Shown one piece after another: positions 1 through 5,931 of a stretch of 8,115 nucleotides of DNA. Under the pieces are notes generated by a model, which was given only the letters and a program-made list of their open reading frames with translations, was not told the origin of the DNA and did not search any database. Position numbers and translations under genes: made by a program. This DNA is from Clostridia bacterium. GTDB lineage: Bacteria > Bacillota > Clostridia > Oscillospirales > CAG-272. Location of the stretch: the NCBI GenBank assembly GCA_024404475.1, contig JAKSPV010000061.1, positions 1 through 8,115 of the forward strand, in the 5' to 3' direction. Within the stretch, counting starts at the first letter, position 1. Every line of letters begins with the position of its first letter.

Positions 1-3000
1 CATCCCGTTCTCCGCGGCTCCGCTGAAAACGGCGATATCTTCTTCCAGCACCGCGAGGCATGCAACAGCTACTACGACGCTGTTCCCGCGATCGTCGAAG
101 AATACATGGGCAAGGTCAATGCCAAGTGCGGCACCGACTACAAGCTCTTCAACTACTACGGCGCTCCGGACGCTGACCGCGTCATCGTCGCCATGGGCTC
201 CGTCTGCGACGTCGCAGAGGAAGTCATCGACTACCTCACCGCTATGGGTGAGAAGGTCGGTCTCGTCAAAGTCCGCCTGTACCGTCCGTTCGTCGCCGCG
301 AAGCTCGCCGAAGCGATCCCCGCTACGGTGAAGAAGATCGCCGTCCTCGACCGCACGAAGGAGCCCGGCTCCCTCGGCGAACCGCTTTACCTCGACGTCG
401 TTGCCGCTCTCGCCGTCACCGGCAGAAGCGACATCAAAGTCGTCGGCGGCCGCTACGGCCTCGGCTCGAAGGACACGACGCCTGCCTCCATTTTCGCCGT
501 CTACGACAACCTCGCCGCTGACGCTCCGAAGGCCGGCTTCACGATCGGCATCGTCGATGACGTCACCGGTCACTCCCTCGACGAGAAGGTCTGCCCGGAT
601 ACCGCACCGGCAGGCACCATCTCCTGCAAGTTCTGGGGTCTCGGCGGCGACGGCACCGTCGGCGCGAACAAGAACTCCATCAAGATCATCGGCGACCATA
701 CCGACAAGTACATTCAGGCGTACTTCCAGTACGACTCGAAGAAGACCGGCGGCGTGACGATCAGCCACCTGCGCTTCGGCGACAAGAAGATCAAGAGCCC
801 GTACTACATCACGAAGGCCGACTTCGTCGCCTGCCACAACTCCTCCTACATCCTGAAGGGCTTCAAGATCGTTCAGGACGTCAAGCCGGGCGGCACGTTC
901 CTGCTCGACTGCCAGTGGGGCGTTGACGGCCTCGAGAGCCACCTGCCCGCTGATGTGAAGCAGTACATCGCGAAGAACAACCTGAAGTTCTACATCATCG
1001 ACGCTACCGACCTCGCCATCAAGAAGATCGGCAACGCGAAGGTCAAGAACACCATTCTTCAGTCCGCGTTCTTCTCGCTCGCCAACATCCTGCCGAAGGA
1101 CGAGGCGATCGACTACATGAAGAAGATGGCCTACAAGTCCTACATCAAGAAGGGCCAGGCCATGGTCGACCTCAACTACGCCGCTATCGACGCCGGCGCT
1201 GACGCGATCGTGAAGGTCGACGTTCCCGCCGCATGGGCTTCGGTCGCTCCGGACGCTCCGGCAGCGAAGGCCACCGGCAAGAGAGAGGACCTCGTCGACT
1301 TCGTCAACAACATCGTTTCTCCCGTCGGTCAGATGAACGGTGATTCGCTGCCCGTCTCCGCGTTCGTGAAGTACGCTGACGGCACGATGCCGCAGGGCGC
1401 TGCCGCTTACGAGAAGCGCGGCGTTGCCGTCATGGTCCCCGAATGGAACCCGGCGAAGTGCATCCAGTGCAACAACTGCGCGTTCGTCTGCCCGCACGCA
1501 ACGATCCGTCCGTTCGCCATGAACGAAGAGGAAGCTGCTGCCGCTCCGGCCGTCACGAAGTTCACCGAGAAGCCCGTCATCAAGACGACCTACAAGTTCA
1601 CGATGGCGATCAGCCCGCTCGACTGCATGGGCTGCACGCTCTGCGTCAAGGCCTGCCCCGTCACCGTCAAGGCGAACGAGAAGGCGATCGCCGCCGGCGA
1701 GAAGGCAGCGAAGCCCGAGGACGTTGCGATCCGCATGGTCCCGCAGGCAACGCAGCTCGACCAGCAGGCAGCGTTCGACTACGCCGTGGCAAATGTCTCC
1801 GAGAAGCCCGAGCTGATCAACGCGACCGTCAAGGGCAGCCAGTTCAAGCAGCCGCTGCTTGAATTCTCCGGCTCCTGCGCAGGCTGCGCCGAGACGTCTT
1901 ACGCACGCCTCATCACCCAGCTCTTCGGCGAAAGAATGTACATCTCCAACGCGACCGGCTGTTCCTCCATTTGGGGCGGTTCCGCACCGGCTACGCCTTA
2001 CACCGTGAACAACGGCACGGGCAAGGGTCCGGCTTGGGCGAACTCCCTGTTCGAGGACAACGCTGAGCACGGTCTCGGCATGGCGCTCGGTCAGAAGACG
2101 ATCCGCGCCCGCCTCATCGAGAAGACGAAGGCGCTCATCGCGATCGAGTACACCGACGCTGACCTCAAGGCAGCGGCGCAGAAGTGGCTCGACACCGTTG
2201 ACGACGGCAAGCTCAACACGGCTGCCACCGCCGACTACGTCGCAGAGCTCGAAGCATCCGTCGATCCCGATCTCACCGGCACGAAGTGGGAAGCAGAATG
2301 GATCGCAAACGGCAAGAAGTGCCCGTGCGAGGCATGCACGATCGGTCGTGAGATCCTCGCATACAAGGATTACCTCTCCAAGAAGTCCGTCTGGATCTTC
2401 GGCGGCGACGGCTGGGCATACGATATCGGCTTCGGCGGCCTCGACCACGTTCTCGCTTCCGGCGAAGACGTCAACGTCATGGTCTTCGATACCGAGGTCT
2501 ACTCCAACACCGGCGGACAGGCATCCAAGGCATCCAACATCGGTCAGGTCGCGCAGTTTGCGGCTGCCGGCAAGGCGATCGGCAAGAAGAACCTCGCCGA
2601 GATCGCTATGTCCTACGGCTACGTCTACGTCGCACAGGTCGCCATGGGCGCTGATATGAACCAGCTCCTGAAGGCGCTGACCGAGGCGGAAGCATACCAC
2701 GGCCCGTCCCTCATCATCGGCTACGCTCCGTGCGAAATGCACGGCGTCAAGGGCGGCATGCAGAACTGCCAGCTCGAGATGAAGAAGGCAGTCGAGGCCG
2801 GCTACTGGCAGATGTTCCGCTTCAACCCGACGGCTGAGCAGAAGTTCACCCTCGACTCCAAGGAGCCGACCGCGGACTACATCGAGTTCATCAAGAGCGA
2901 GACCCGTTACGCCCGCCTGGCACAGTCCTTCCCGGAAAGAGCCGAAGAGCTCTTCACGAAGGCCGACGCCTCCGCCAAGGCGAAGTACGACCGCCTCACC

Positions 3001-3024
3001 AAACTCGGCAAGCTGTACGAATAA
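1..3024 (+). CDS. nifJ: Pyruvate:ferredoxin (flavodoxin) oxidoreductase, 5'-truncated by window edge
   Basis: Cytoplasmic enzyme that oxidatively decarboxylates pyruvate with CoA to acetyl-CoA and CO2 and passes electrons to ferredoxin. The frame is open from base 1 with no start, giving 1007 visible residues. The single-chain family runs to about 1170-1200, so roughly 170 N-terminal residues lie outside. Seen in order, in visible numbering: end of domain I; domain II (about 45-150); the gamma-type domain with GLGGDG (213-218); the EKR motif (471-473); a 2x[4Fe-4S] ferredoxin domain with C487/C490/C493/C497 and C542/C545/C548/C552; and the TPP domain with GDG (802-804) and NTGGQ starting at N836. 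Proximal-cluster ligands C626, C629, C654 and C911 are all present, so it should be active. Codons are strongly C-ending, with AAG for Lys and frequent GCT/GTT, suggesting high expression. An extra CxCxxC (C774, C776, C779) is unusual. A terminator follows at 3100-3131. Confidence 0.97.
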   Translation, partial: HPVLRGSAENGDIFFQHREACNSYYDAVPAIVEEYMGKVNAKCGTDYKLFNYYGAPDADRVIVAMGSVCDVAEEVIDYLTAMGEKVGLVKVRLYRPFVAAKLAEAIPATVKKIAVLDRTKEPGSLGEPLYLDVVAALAVTGRSDIKVVGGRYGLGSKDTTPASIFAVYDNLAADAPKAGFTIGIVDDVTGHSLDEKVCPDTAPAGTISCKFWGLGGDGTVGANKNSIKIIGDHTDKYIQAYFQYDSKKTGGVTISHLRFGDKKIKSPYYITKADFVACHNSSYILKGFKIVQDVKPGGTFLLDCQWGVDGLESHLPADVKQYIAKNNLKFYIIDATDLAIKKIGNAKVKNTILQSAFFSLANILPKDEAIDYMKKMAYKSYIKKGQAMVDLNYAAIDAGADAIVKVDVPAAWASVAPDAPAAKATGKREDLVDFVNNIVSPVGQMNGDSLPVSAFVKYADGTMPQGAAAYEKRGVAVMVPEWNPAKCIQCNNCAFVCPHATIRPFAMNEEEAAAAPAVTKFTEKPVIKTTYKFTMAISPLDCMGCTLCVKACPVTVKANEKAIAAGEKAAKPEDVAIRMVPQATQLDQQAAFDYAVANVSEKPELINATVKGSQFKQPLLEFSGSCAGCAETSYARLITQLFGERMYISNATGCSSIWGGSAPATPYTVNNGTGKGPAWANSLFEDNAEHGLGMALGQKTIRARLIEKTKALIAIEYTDADLKAAAQKWLDTVDDGKLNTAATADYVAELEASVDPDLTGTKWEAEWIANGKKCPCEACTIGREILAYKDYLSKKSVWIFGGDGWAYDIGFGGLDHVLASGEDVNVMVFDTEVYSNTGGQASKASNIGQVAQFAAAGKAIGKKNLAEIAMSYGYVYVAQVAMGADMNQLLKALTEAEAYHGPSLIIGYAPCEMHGVKGGMQNCQLEMKKAVEAGYWQMFRFNPTAEQKFTLDSKEPTADYIEFIKSETRYARLAQSFPERAEELFTKADASAKAKYDRLTKLGKLYE

Positions 3025-3030
3025 GAGACG

Positions 3031-3098
3031 CGCAAGGGGGACTTTGCAAAGTCCCCCTTGACCCCGAAATCCTTAAACTGTTTTCCATATCTCCAATA
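3031..3098 (-). repeat. Palindromic intergenic repeat, copy 1
   Basis: Read on the minus strand, this block starts TATTGG, continues through GAAAACAGT and TTTCGGGGT, and ends in a perfect 28-bp palindrome (3033-3060, arm CAAGGGGGACTTTG). The same ordered blocks recur in plus orientation at 5844-5914. By eye about three quarters of the positions match, and the palindrome arms change in a base-pair-preserving way. It begins six bases after the nifJ stop and runs into the nifJ terminator. It has no coding potential. A dispersed intergenic repeat of the REP/MITE kind is the best description. A role in mRNA 3'-end stability is possible but not shown. Confidence 0.8.
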
Positions 3099-3099
3099 T

Positions 3100-3131
3100 A
3101 AAAAGCCGAGGCCGCAAGGCCCCGGCTTTTT
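3100..3131 (+). terminator. Rho-independent terminator after nifJ, probably bidirectional
   Basis: A 14-bp stem with a single A-C mismatch: left arm 3100-3113 (AAAAAGCCGAGGCC), loop GCAA (a GNRA tetraloop) at 3114-3117, right arm 3118-3131 ending in TTTTT. The A-run on the 5' side becomes a U-tract on the opposite strand, so it could stop transcription from both directions. It lies 76 bases past the nifJ stop, and no better terminator is visible closer to the gene. Confidence 0.9.
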
Positions 3132-3148
3132 GTGTCGTGCATAAAAGT

Positions 3149-3260
3149 TTTCGCCCGCCTTTTCAAAGGCGGTGAGGTGCAGGGCGCATTGCCCTGCGGG
3201 TTTTGGGGCAGCGCCCCAACATAGAAGCAACCCTCGCCGCCTTTGAAAAGGCGGACGAAA
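3149..3260. repeat. Four-hairpin intergenic cassette bounded by 29-bp inverted repeats
   Basis: The left arm (3149-3177) and the reverse complement of the right arm (3232-3260) match at 27 of 29 positions. Each arm holds its own hairpin: CCGCCTT/AAGGCGG at 3155-3172 and again at 3237-3254. Between them are two more perfect hairpins: GCAGGGC, loop GCATT, GCCCTGC (3179-3197), and TTGGGGC, loop AGC, GCCCCAA (3203-3219). The whole can fold either as four small hairpins or as one large cruciform-like structure. It lies between the nifJ terminator and the thrS promoter and encodes nothing convincing. It has the look of a non-autonomous dispersed element (REP/MITE-like). I see no flanking target duplication that would prove transposition. 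Confidence 0.7.
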
Positions 3261-3324
3261 TCCTTTGGAAAGGTAACAAAAAACCCCTTCTGCCGCGTTT
3301 TCCGCTGAAAATCGGGTTTCCCCC

Positions 3325-3353
3325 TTGACAAAGCCCCCCGCGGGGTTTATACT
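3325..3353 (+). promoter_or_regulatory. Sigma-A promoter for the thrS transcript
   Basis: A perfect -35 TTGACA (3325-3330) and -10 TATACT (3348-3353) are separated by exactly 17 bp. This predicts a transcript start near 3360, a few bases before stem I of the T-box. The spacer is unusually GC-rich and contains the palindrome CCCCGCGGGG (3336-3345). Confidence 0.88.
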
Positions 3354-3360
3354 GGGGAAA

Positions 3361-3564
3361 AGCCGACGGAACACGTCCCGCCAGATCGCTTCCCGACAGA
3401 GAACGGCGCACCGAGAAATCGGAGCTGCGAGCGCCCGCGCGAAGCACCCGCGGGGTACCATCCGTCTTTGGATCCGCATCAGAATGAGTGAAACGTTTGG
3501 GTGGAACCGTGCAGACCGAAAGATTTGCACCCCGGACAGATTTTTGAATCTGCCGGGGTTTTTT
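3361..3564 (+). promoter_or_regulatory. T-box riboswitch, tRNA-Thr responsive (specifier ACC)
   Basis: The leader should sense uncharged tRNA-Thr and permit thrS transcription when threonylation fails. Stem I closes with GACGGA (3365-3370) pairing TCCGTC (3461-3466). The next helix is CCCGC (3377-3381) with GCGGG (3450-3454), leaving an internal loop whose 3' side carries ACC (3457-3459, a Thr codon) followed by the conserved purine A. Distal stem I shows CAGAGA, GGCGC (3405-3409)/GCGCC (3431-3435), a CCGA-GAAA-TCGG hairpin, and the typical GCTGCGAG (3424-3431). The T-box core is GGGTGGAACCGTGC (3499-3512), where TGGA (3502-3505) should pair with a tRNA 3' end UCCA. The antiterminator forms from 3495-3501/3531-3537 and GTGC (3509-3512)/GCAC (3527-3530), competing with the terminator at 3530-3564. 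Only 28 nt separate stem I from the antiterminator, so stem II and the IIA/B pseudoknot appear absent. Confidence 0.93.
3530..3564 (+). terminator. Conditional terminator of the thrS T-box
   Basis: CCCCGG (3530-3535) and CAGATT (3537-3542), with A3536 bulged, pair with AATCTG (3547-3552) and CCGGGG (3553-3558). The loop is TTTG and six T residues follow (3559-3564). The 5' arm overlaps the 3' half of the antiterminator (3527-3537), so the two folds exclude each other. Confidence 0.93.
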
Positions 3565-3571
3565 ATTTTCC

Positions 3572-3680
3572 CTCGGCAAAAGCTGCAAGCAAGCCGAGCG
3601 GGTGCCGGAGCACAGCCGCTTGCAGCTGTCATTTGCGCCTTTTGCCGCGATACGCGGCGGCAAATGCGAAGCACCGGCAC
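3572..3680 (+). promoter_or_regulatory. Structured thrS leader downstream of the T-box terminator
   Basis: This segment reaches mRNA only when the T-box reads through. It contains several perfect complementary pairs: CTCGGC (3572-3577) with GCCGAG (3593-3598); AGCTGCAAGC (3581-3590) with GCTTGCAGCT (3618-3627), which interleaves with the first; GTGCCGG (3602-3608) with CCGGCAC (3674-3680); CATTTGC (3630-3636) with GCAAATG (3660-3666); and GCCGCG (3644-3649) with CGCGGC (3653-3658). The first two form either a pseudoknot or two exclusive helices. No known riboswitch class is recognised. It could be a second control layer, a stabilising 5' structure, or a decayed repeat. The pairings are plain in the sequence; any function is speculative. 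Confidence 0.5.
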
Positions 3681-3723
3681 AAATGCAACGTTTAGAATGA
3701 ATTTTTGAAAGGTGGAATAAACC

Positions 3724-5703
3724 ATGTTTGAACTCACGTTTGCTTCCGGCGAGATCGTCTGCTGCGAAGCGGGAAAATCCGTCTTTGACGCCGCCAAAGA
3801 GGGCGGCATCGTCTTCGGCCGCGAGGTCATCGCTGCCCGGCTCAACGGCAAAGTGACTGAGCTGACGCACGTCATCGACTGCGACGCCGAGGTGACGCTC
3901 CTCACCTTCGCCGGCGGCATCGGCAAGGGCGGAGAGATTTTGCCCGACCACGGCGGCGCCGACGTCTTCCGTCACACGACCTCCCACATCCTCGCCGAGG
4001 CGATCAAGCGCCTCTACCCGGATGCGAAGCTCGCGATCGGCCCCGCGATCGAAAACGGCTTCTACTACGACATCGACTGCGAGACATCCGTGACGCCGGA
4101 GATCCTCTCGGCGATCGAGGGCGAGATGAAGAAGATCGTCCGCGAGAACGCAAAGCTCGAACGCTTCGAGCTGCCGCGCGAGGAAGCGATCTCTTATATG
4201 AAGGAAAGAAACGAGCCCTACAAGGTCGAGCTGATCGAAGATCTCCCGGCGGACGCCGTGATCTCGTTCTACCGCCAGGGCGATTTCGTCGATCTCTGCG
4301 CGGGCCCGCACCTCTTCTCGACGGGCGCCGTCAAGGCGTTCAAACTCACGTCGTCCACCGGCGCTTACTGGCGCGGCGACTCGAAGCGCAAGATGCTCCA
4401 GCGCATCTACGGCACGTCGTTCCCGACGAAAGAGGAACTGAACGCGTACCTCGCCGCGCAGGAGGAAGCGCTCAAACGCGACCATAACAAGCTCGGCCGC
4501 GAGCTCGAATACTTCACGACCGTGGACTGCATCGGCCAGGGCCTGCCCGTCCTGCTCCCGAAGGGCACCCGCGTCGTCCAGCTCCTGCAGCGCTGGGTCG
4601 AGGACACCGAACAGGCGAAGGGCTGCCTCCTCACCAAGACGCCGCTCATGGCAAAGCGTGACCTCTACAAGATCTCCGGCCACTGGGATCACTACCTCGA
4701 CGGCATGTTCGTCCTCGGCGATCCCTACGACGAGACGAAGGAATGCTTCGCGCTCCGTCCGATGACCTGCCCGTTCCAGTATCAGGTCTACCTCAACAAG
4801 AAACGCTCGTACCGCGATCTGCCGATGCGCCTGACCGAGACGTCCACGCTGTTCCGCAACGAGGACTCCGGCGAGATGCACGGGCTCATCCGCGTGCGCC
4901 AGTTCACCATTTCGGAGGGCCACTACATCCTCCGTCCGGATCAGCTCGAAGAAGAATTCAAGGGCTGCCTCGAGCTGGCGAAGTACATGCTCGACACGGT
5001 CGGCCTGCTCGAAGACTGCACGTTCCGCTTCTCGCAGTGGGATCCGGCGAACCCGAACAACAAGTACGAGGGCACGAAGGAGCAGTGGGAAGAAGCACAG
5101 GCCACGATGGGCAAGATCCTCGATCACCTCGGCGTGAAATACACGATCGGCATTGACGAGGCGGCGTTCTACGGCCCGAAGCTCGACATCCAGTACAAGA
5201 ACGTCTTCGGCAAGGAAGATACGCTCGTGACGATCCAGATCGACATGCTCCTCGCGAAGAAGTTCGGCATGGAGTACACCGATTCCGACAACACGCAGAA
5301 GACGCCGTACATCATCCACCGCACGTCGCTCGGCTGCTACGAGCGCACGCTCGCGTACATGATCGAGAAATACGCCGGCGCGATGCCGATGTGGCTGTCG
5401 CCGACGCAAGTCACGGTCATCCCCGTGTCGGAAGCATTTGACGATTACGCTTACGAAGTCCTCGGCAAGCTGAAAGCGGCCGGCATCCGCGCCGACGTCT
5501 CGACGGGCAGCGACACGTTCAAGTACCGCATCCGCCAGGCACAGCTCGAAAAGGTGCCGTACATGCTGATCGTCGGCGGCAACGAGGCGGAATCCGCGTC
5601 CGTCTCCGTCCGCTCCCGCAAGGAGGGCGAGAACCTCGGCTCCATGAAGCTGACCGACTTCCTCGCCATGGCCGAAGAAGAAATCCGGACGAAAAAGAGA
5701 TAA
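3724..5703 (+). CDS. thrS: Threonyl-tRNA synthetase
   Basis: Class II cytoplasmic synthetase that activates threonine and charges tRNA-Thr. At 659 residues it is about the usual full length. Visible in order: N-terminal TGS domain (about 1-65); editing domain with HxxxH (H84, H88) and C192/H196 in DLCAGPH, the set used to hydrolyse Ser-tRNA-Thr; class II core (about 260-560); and an anticodon-binding domain (about 560-655). The zinc site that selects threonine is C349, H400 and H532, with Cys-to-His spacing of 51 as in E. coli ThrRS. Motif 2 reads FRNEDSGEMHGLIRVRQFT, and motif 3 is near HRTSLGCYER. The RVRQFT and CPFQYQVY variants are the form I recall from Clostridia rather than the RVRGFT and CPGH of E. 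coli. The ATG at 3724 is set by AAAGGTGG at 3708-3715 and by the TGS domain beginning at once. It is transcribed from its own promoter under T-box control. Confidence 0.98.
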   Translation: MFELTFASGEIVCCEAGKSVFDAAKEGGIVFGREVIAARLNGKVTELTHVIDCDAEVTLLTFAGGIGKGGEILPDHGGADVFRHTTSHILAEAIKRLYPDAKLAIGPAIENGFYYDIDCETSVTPEILSAIEGEMKKIVRENAKLERFELPREEAISYMKERNEPYKVELIEDLPADAVISFYRQGDFVDLCAGPHLFSTGAVKAFKLTSSTGAYWRGDSKRKMLQRIYGTSFPTKEELNAYLAAQEEALKRDHNKLGRELEYFTTVDCIGQGLPVLLPKGTRVVQLLQRWVEDTEQAKGCLLTKTPLMAKRDLYKISGHWDHYLDGMFVLGDPYDETKECFALRPMTCPFQYQVYLNKKRSYRDLPMRLTETSTLFRNEDSGEMHGLIRVRQFTISEGHYILRPDQLEEEFKGCLELAKYMLDTVGLLEDCTFRFSQWDPANPNNKYEGTKEQWEEAQATMGKILDHLGVKYTIGIDEAAFYGPKLDIQYKNVFGKEDTLVTIQIDMLLAKKFGMEYTDSDNTQKTPYIIHRTSLGCYERTLAYMIEKYAGAMPMWLSPTQVTVIPVSEAFDDYAYEVLGKLKAAGIRADVSTGSDTFKYRIRQAQLEKVPYMLIVGGNEAESASVSVRSRKEGENLGSMKLTDFLAMAEEEIRTKKR

Positions 5704-5709
5704 GGAGAC

Positions 5710-5725
5710 GCACCGGGGTGCTTTT
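5710..5725 (+). terminator. Weak hairpin with T-run just after thrS
   Basis: GCAC (5710-5713) and GTGC (5718-5721) flank CGGG and are followed by TTTT (5722-5725). A 4-bp stem (5 bp with a 2-nt loop) is poor for intrinsic termination. It may instead be a remnant of the palindromic repeat. Confidence 0.3.
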
Positions 5726-5779
5726 GCTGAACGAGCATAAAGCGTAGTGCGGGCCATATTGGGCTTGCTCTGTTCCCAG

Positions 5780-5804
5780 AATAAAGCCGTATAACGGCTT
5801 TATT
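5780..5804 (+). terminator. Perfect 11-bp hairpin, probable thrS terminator
   Basis: AATAAAGCCGT (5780-5790) and ACGGCTTTATT (5794-5804) are exact complements around an ATA loop. The 3' arm ends TTTATT, so the U-rich segment lies within the stem rather than after it, and CCC follows. It is symmetrical and could act on either strand. It is the best candidate for separating thrS from gluQ, but it may be part of the adjacent repeat instead. Confidence 0.55.
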
Positions 5805-5827
5805 CCCACGTTTGCTTATTTCCGGCT

Positions 5828-5914
5828 TCACCAATACCGACTTTATTGGTGATACCGTGAAACAGTCCAAGTTTTTCGGGGTCAAGGGGCGCTTTTGCAA
5901 AAGCGCCCCTTGCG
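5828..5914 (+). repeat. Palindromic intergenic repeat, copy 2, in the gluQ leader
   Basis: Opens with a 9-bp hairpin, TCACCAATA (5828-5836) against TATTGGTGA (5844-5852). It continues with GAAACAGT and TTTCGGGGTC and ends in a perfect 30-bp palindrome (5883-5912, arm CAAGGGGCGCTTTTG). The part from 5844 on matches 3031-3098 read on the minus strand. Relative to copy 1, arm positions change from GA to CG with compensation on the other arm, and one extra base pair is added. The palindrome ends six bases before the gluQ ribosome binding site. An upstream ATG at 5812 would translate through this repeat, but that reading is a by-product of the repeat being open in frame. Confidence 0.8.
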
Positions 5915-5931
5915 TTCCCAAGGAGGCACCC

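Noticed and set aside
106..108. ATG at 106 as the start of the pyruvate oxidoreductase
   Set aside because: The frame is open to base 1, and the residues before it (ending IVEEY) are typical of the family, so the gene enters from outside the window.
3149..3260. CRISPR-like or tandem repeat array
   Set aside because: The units are inverted hairpins, not regularly spaced direct repeats with unique spacers, and no cas genes are present.
3325..3708. Plus-strand open frame over the thrS leader
   Set aside because: It covers the promoter -35 and the entire T-box including its terminator, whose structure explains the sequence better. It has no ribosome site.
3163..5757. Long open frame on the minus strand across thrS
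   Set aside because: It is the antisense shadow of thrS, produced by C-ending codons in GC-rich DNA. The translation is rich in Arg, Ala, Val and Glu with no domain logic, and it runs through the T-box and the hairpin cassette.
5812..5931. N-terminal extension of gluQ from an ATG at 5812
   Set aside because: The 40 extra residues are encoded by the palindromic repeat. There is no good ribosome site at 5812, while AAGGAGG precedes 5932 and the family begins close to RFAPTPSG.
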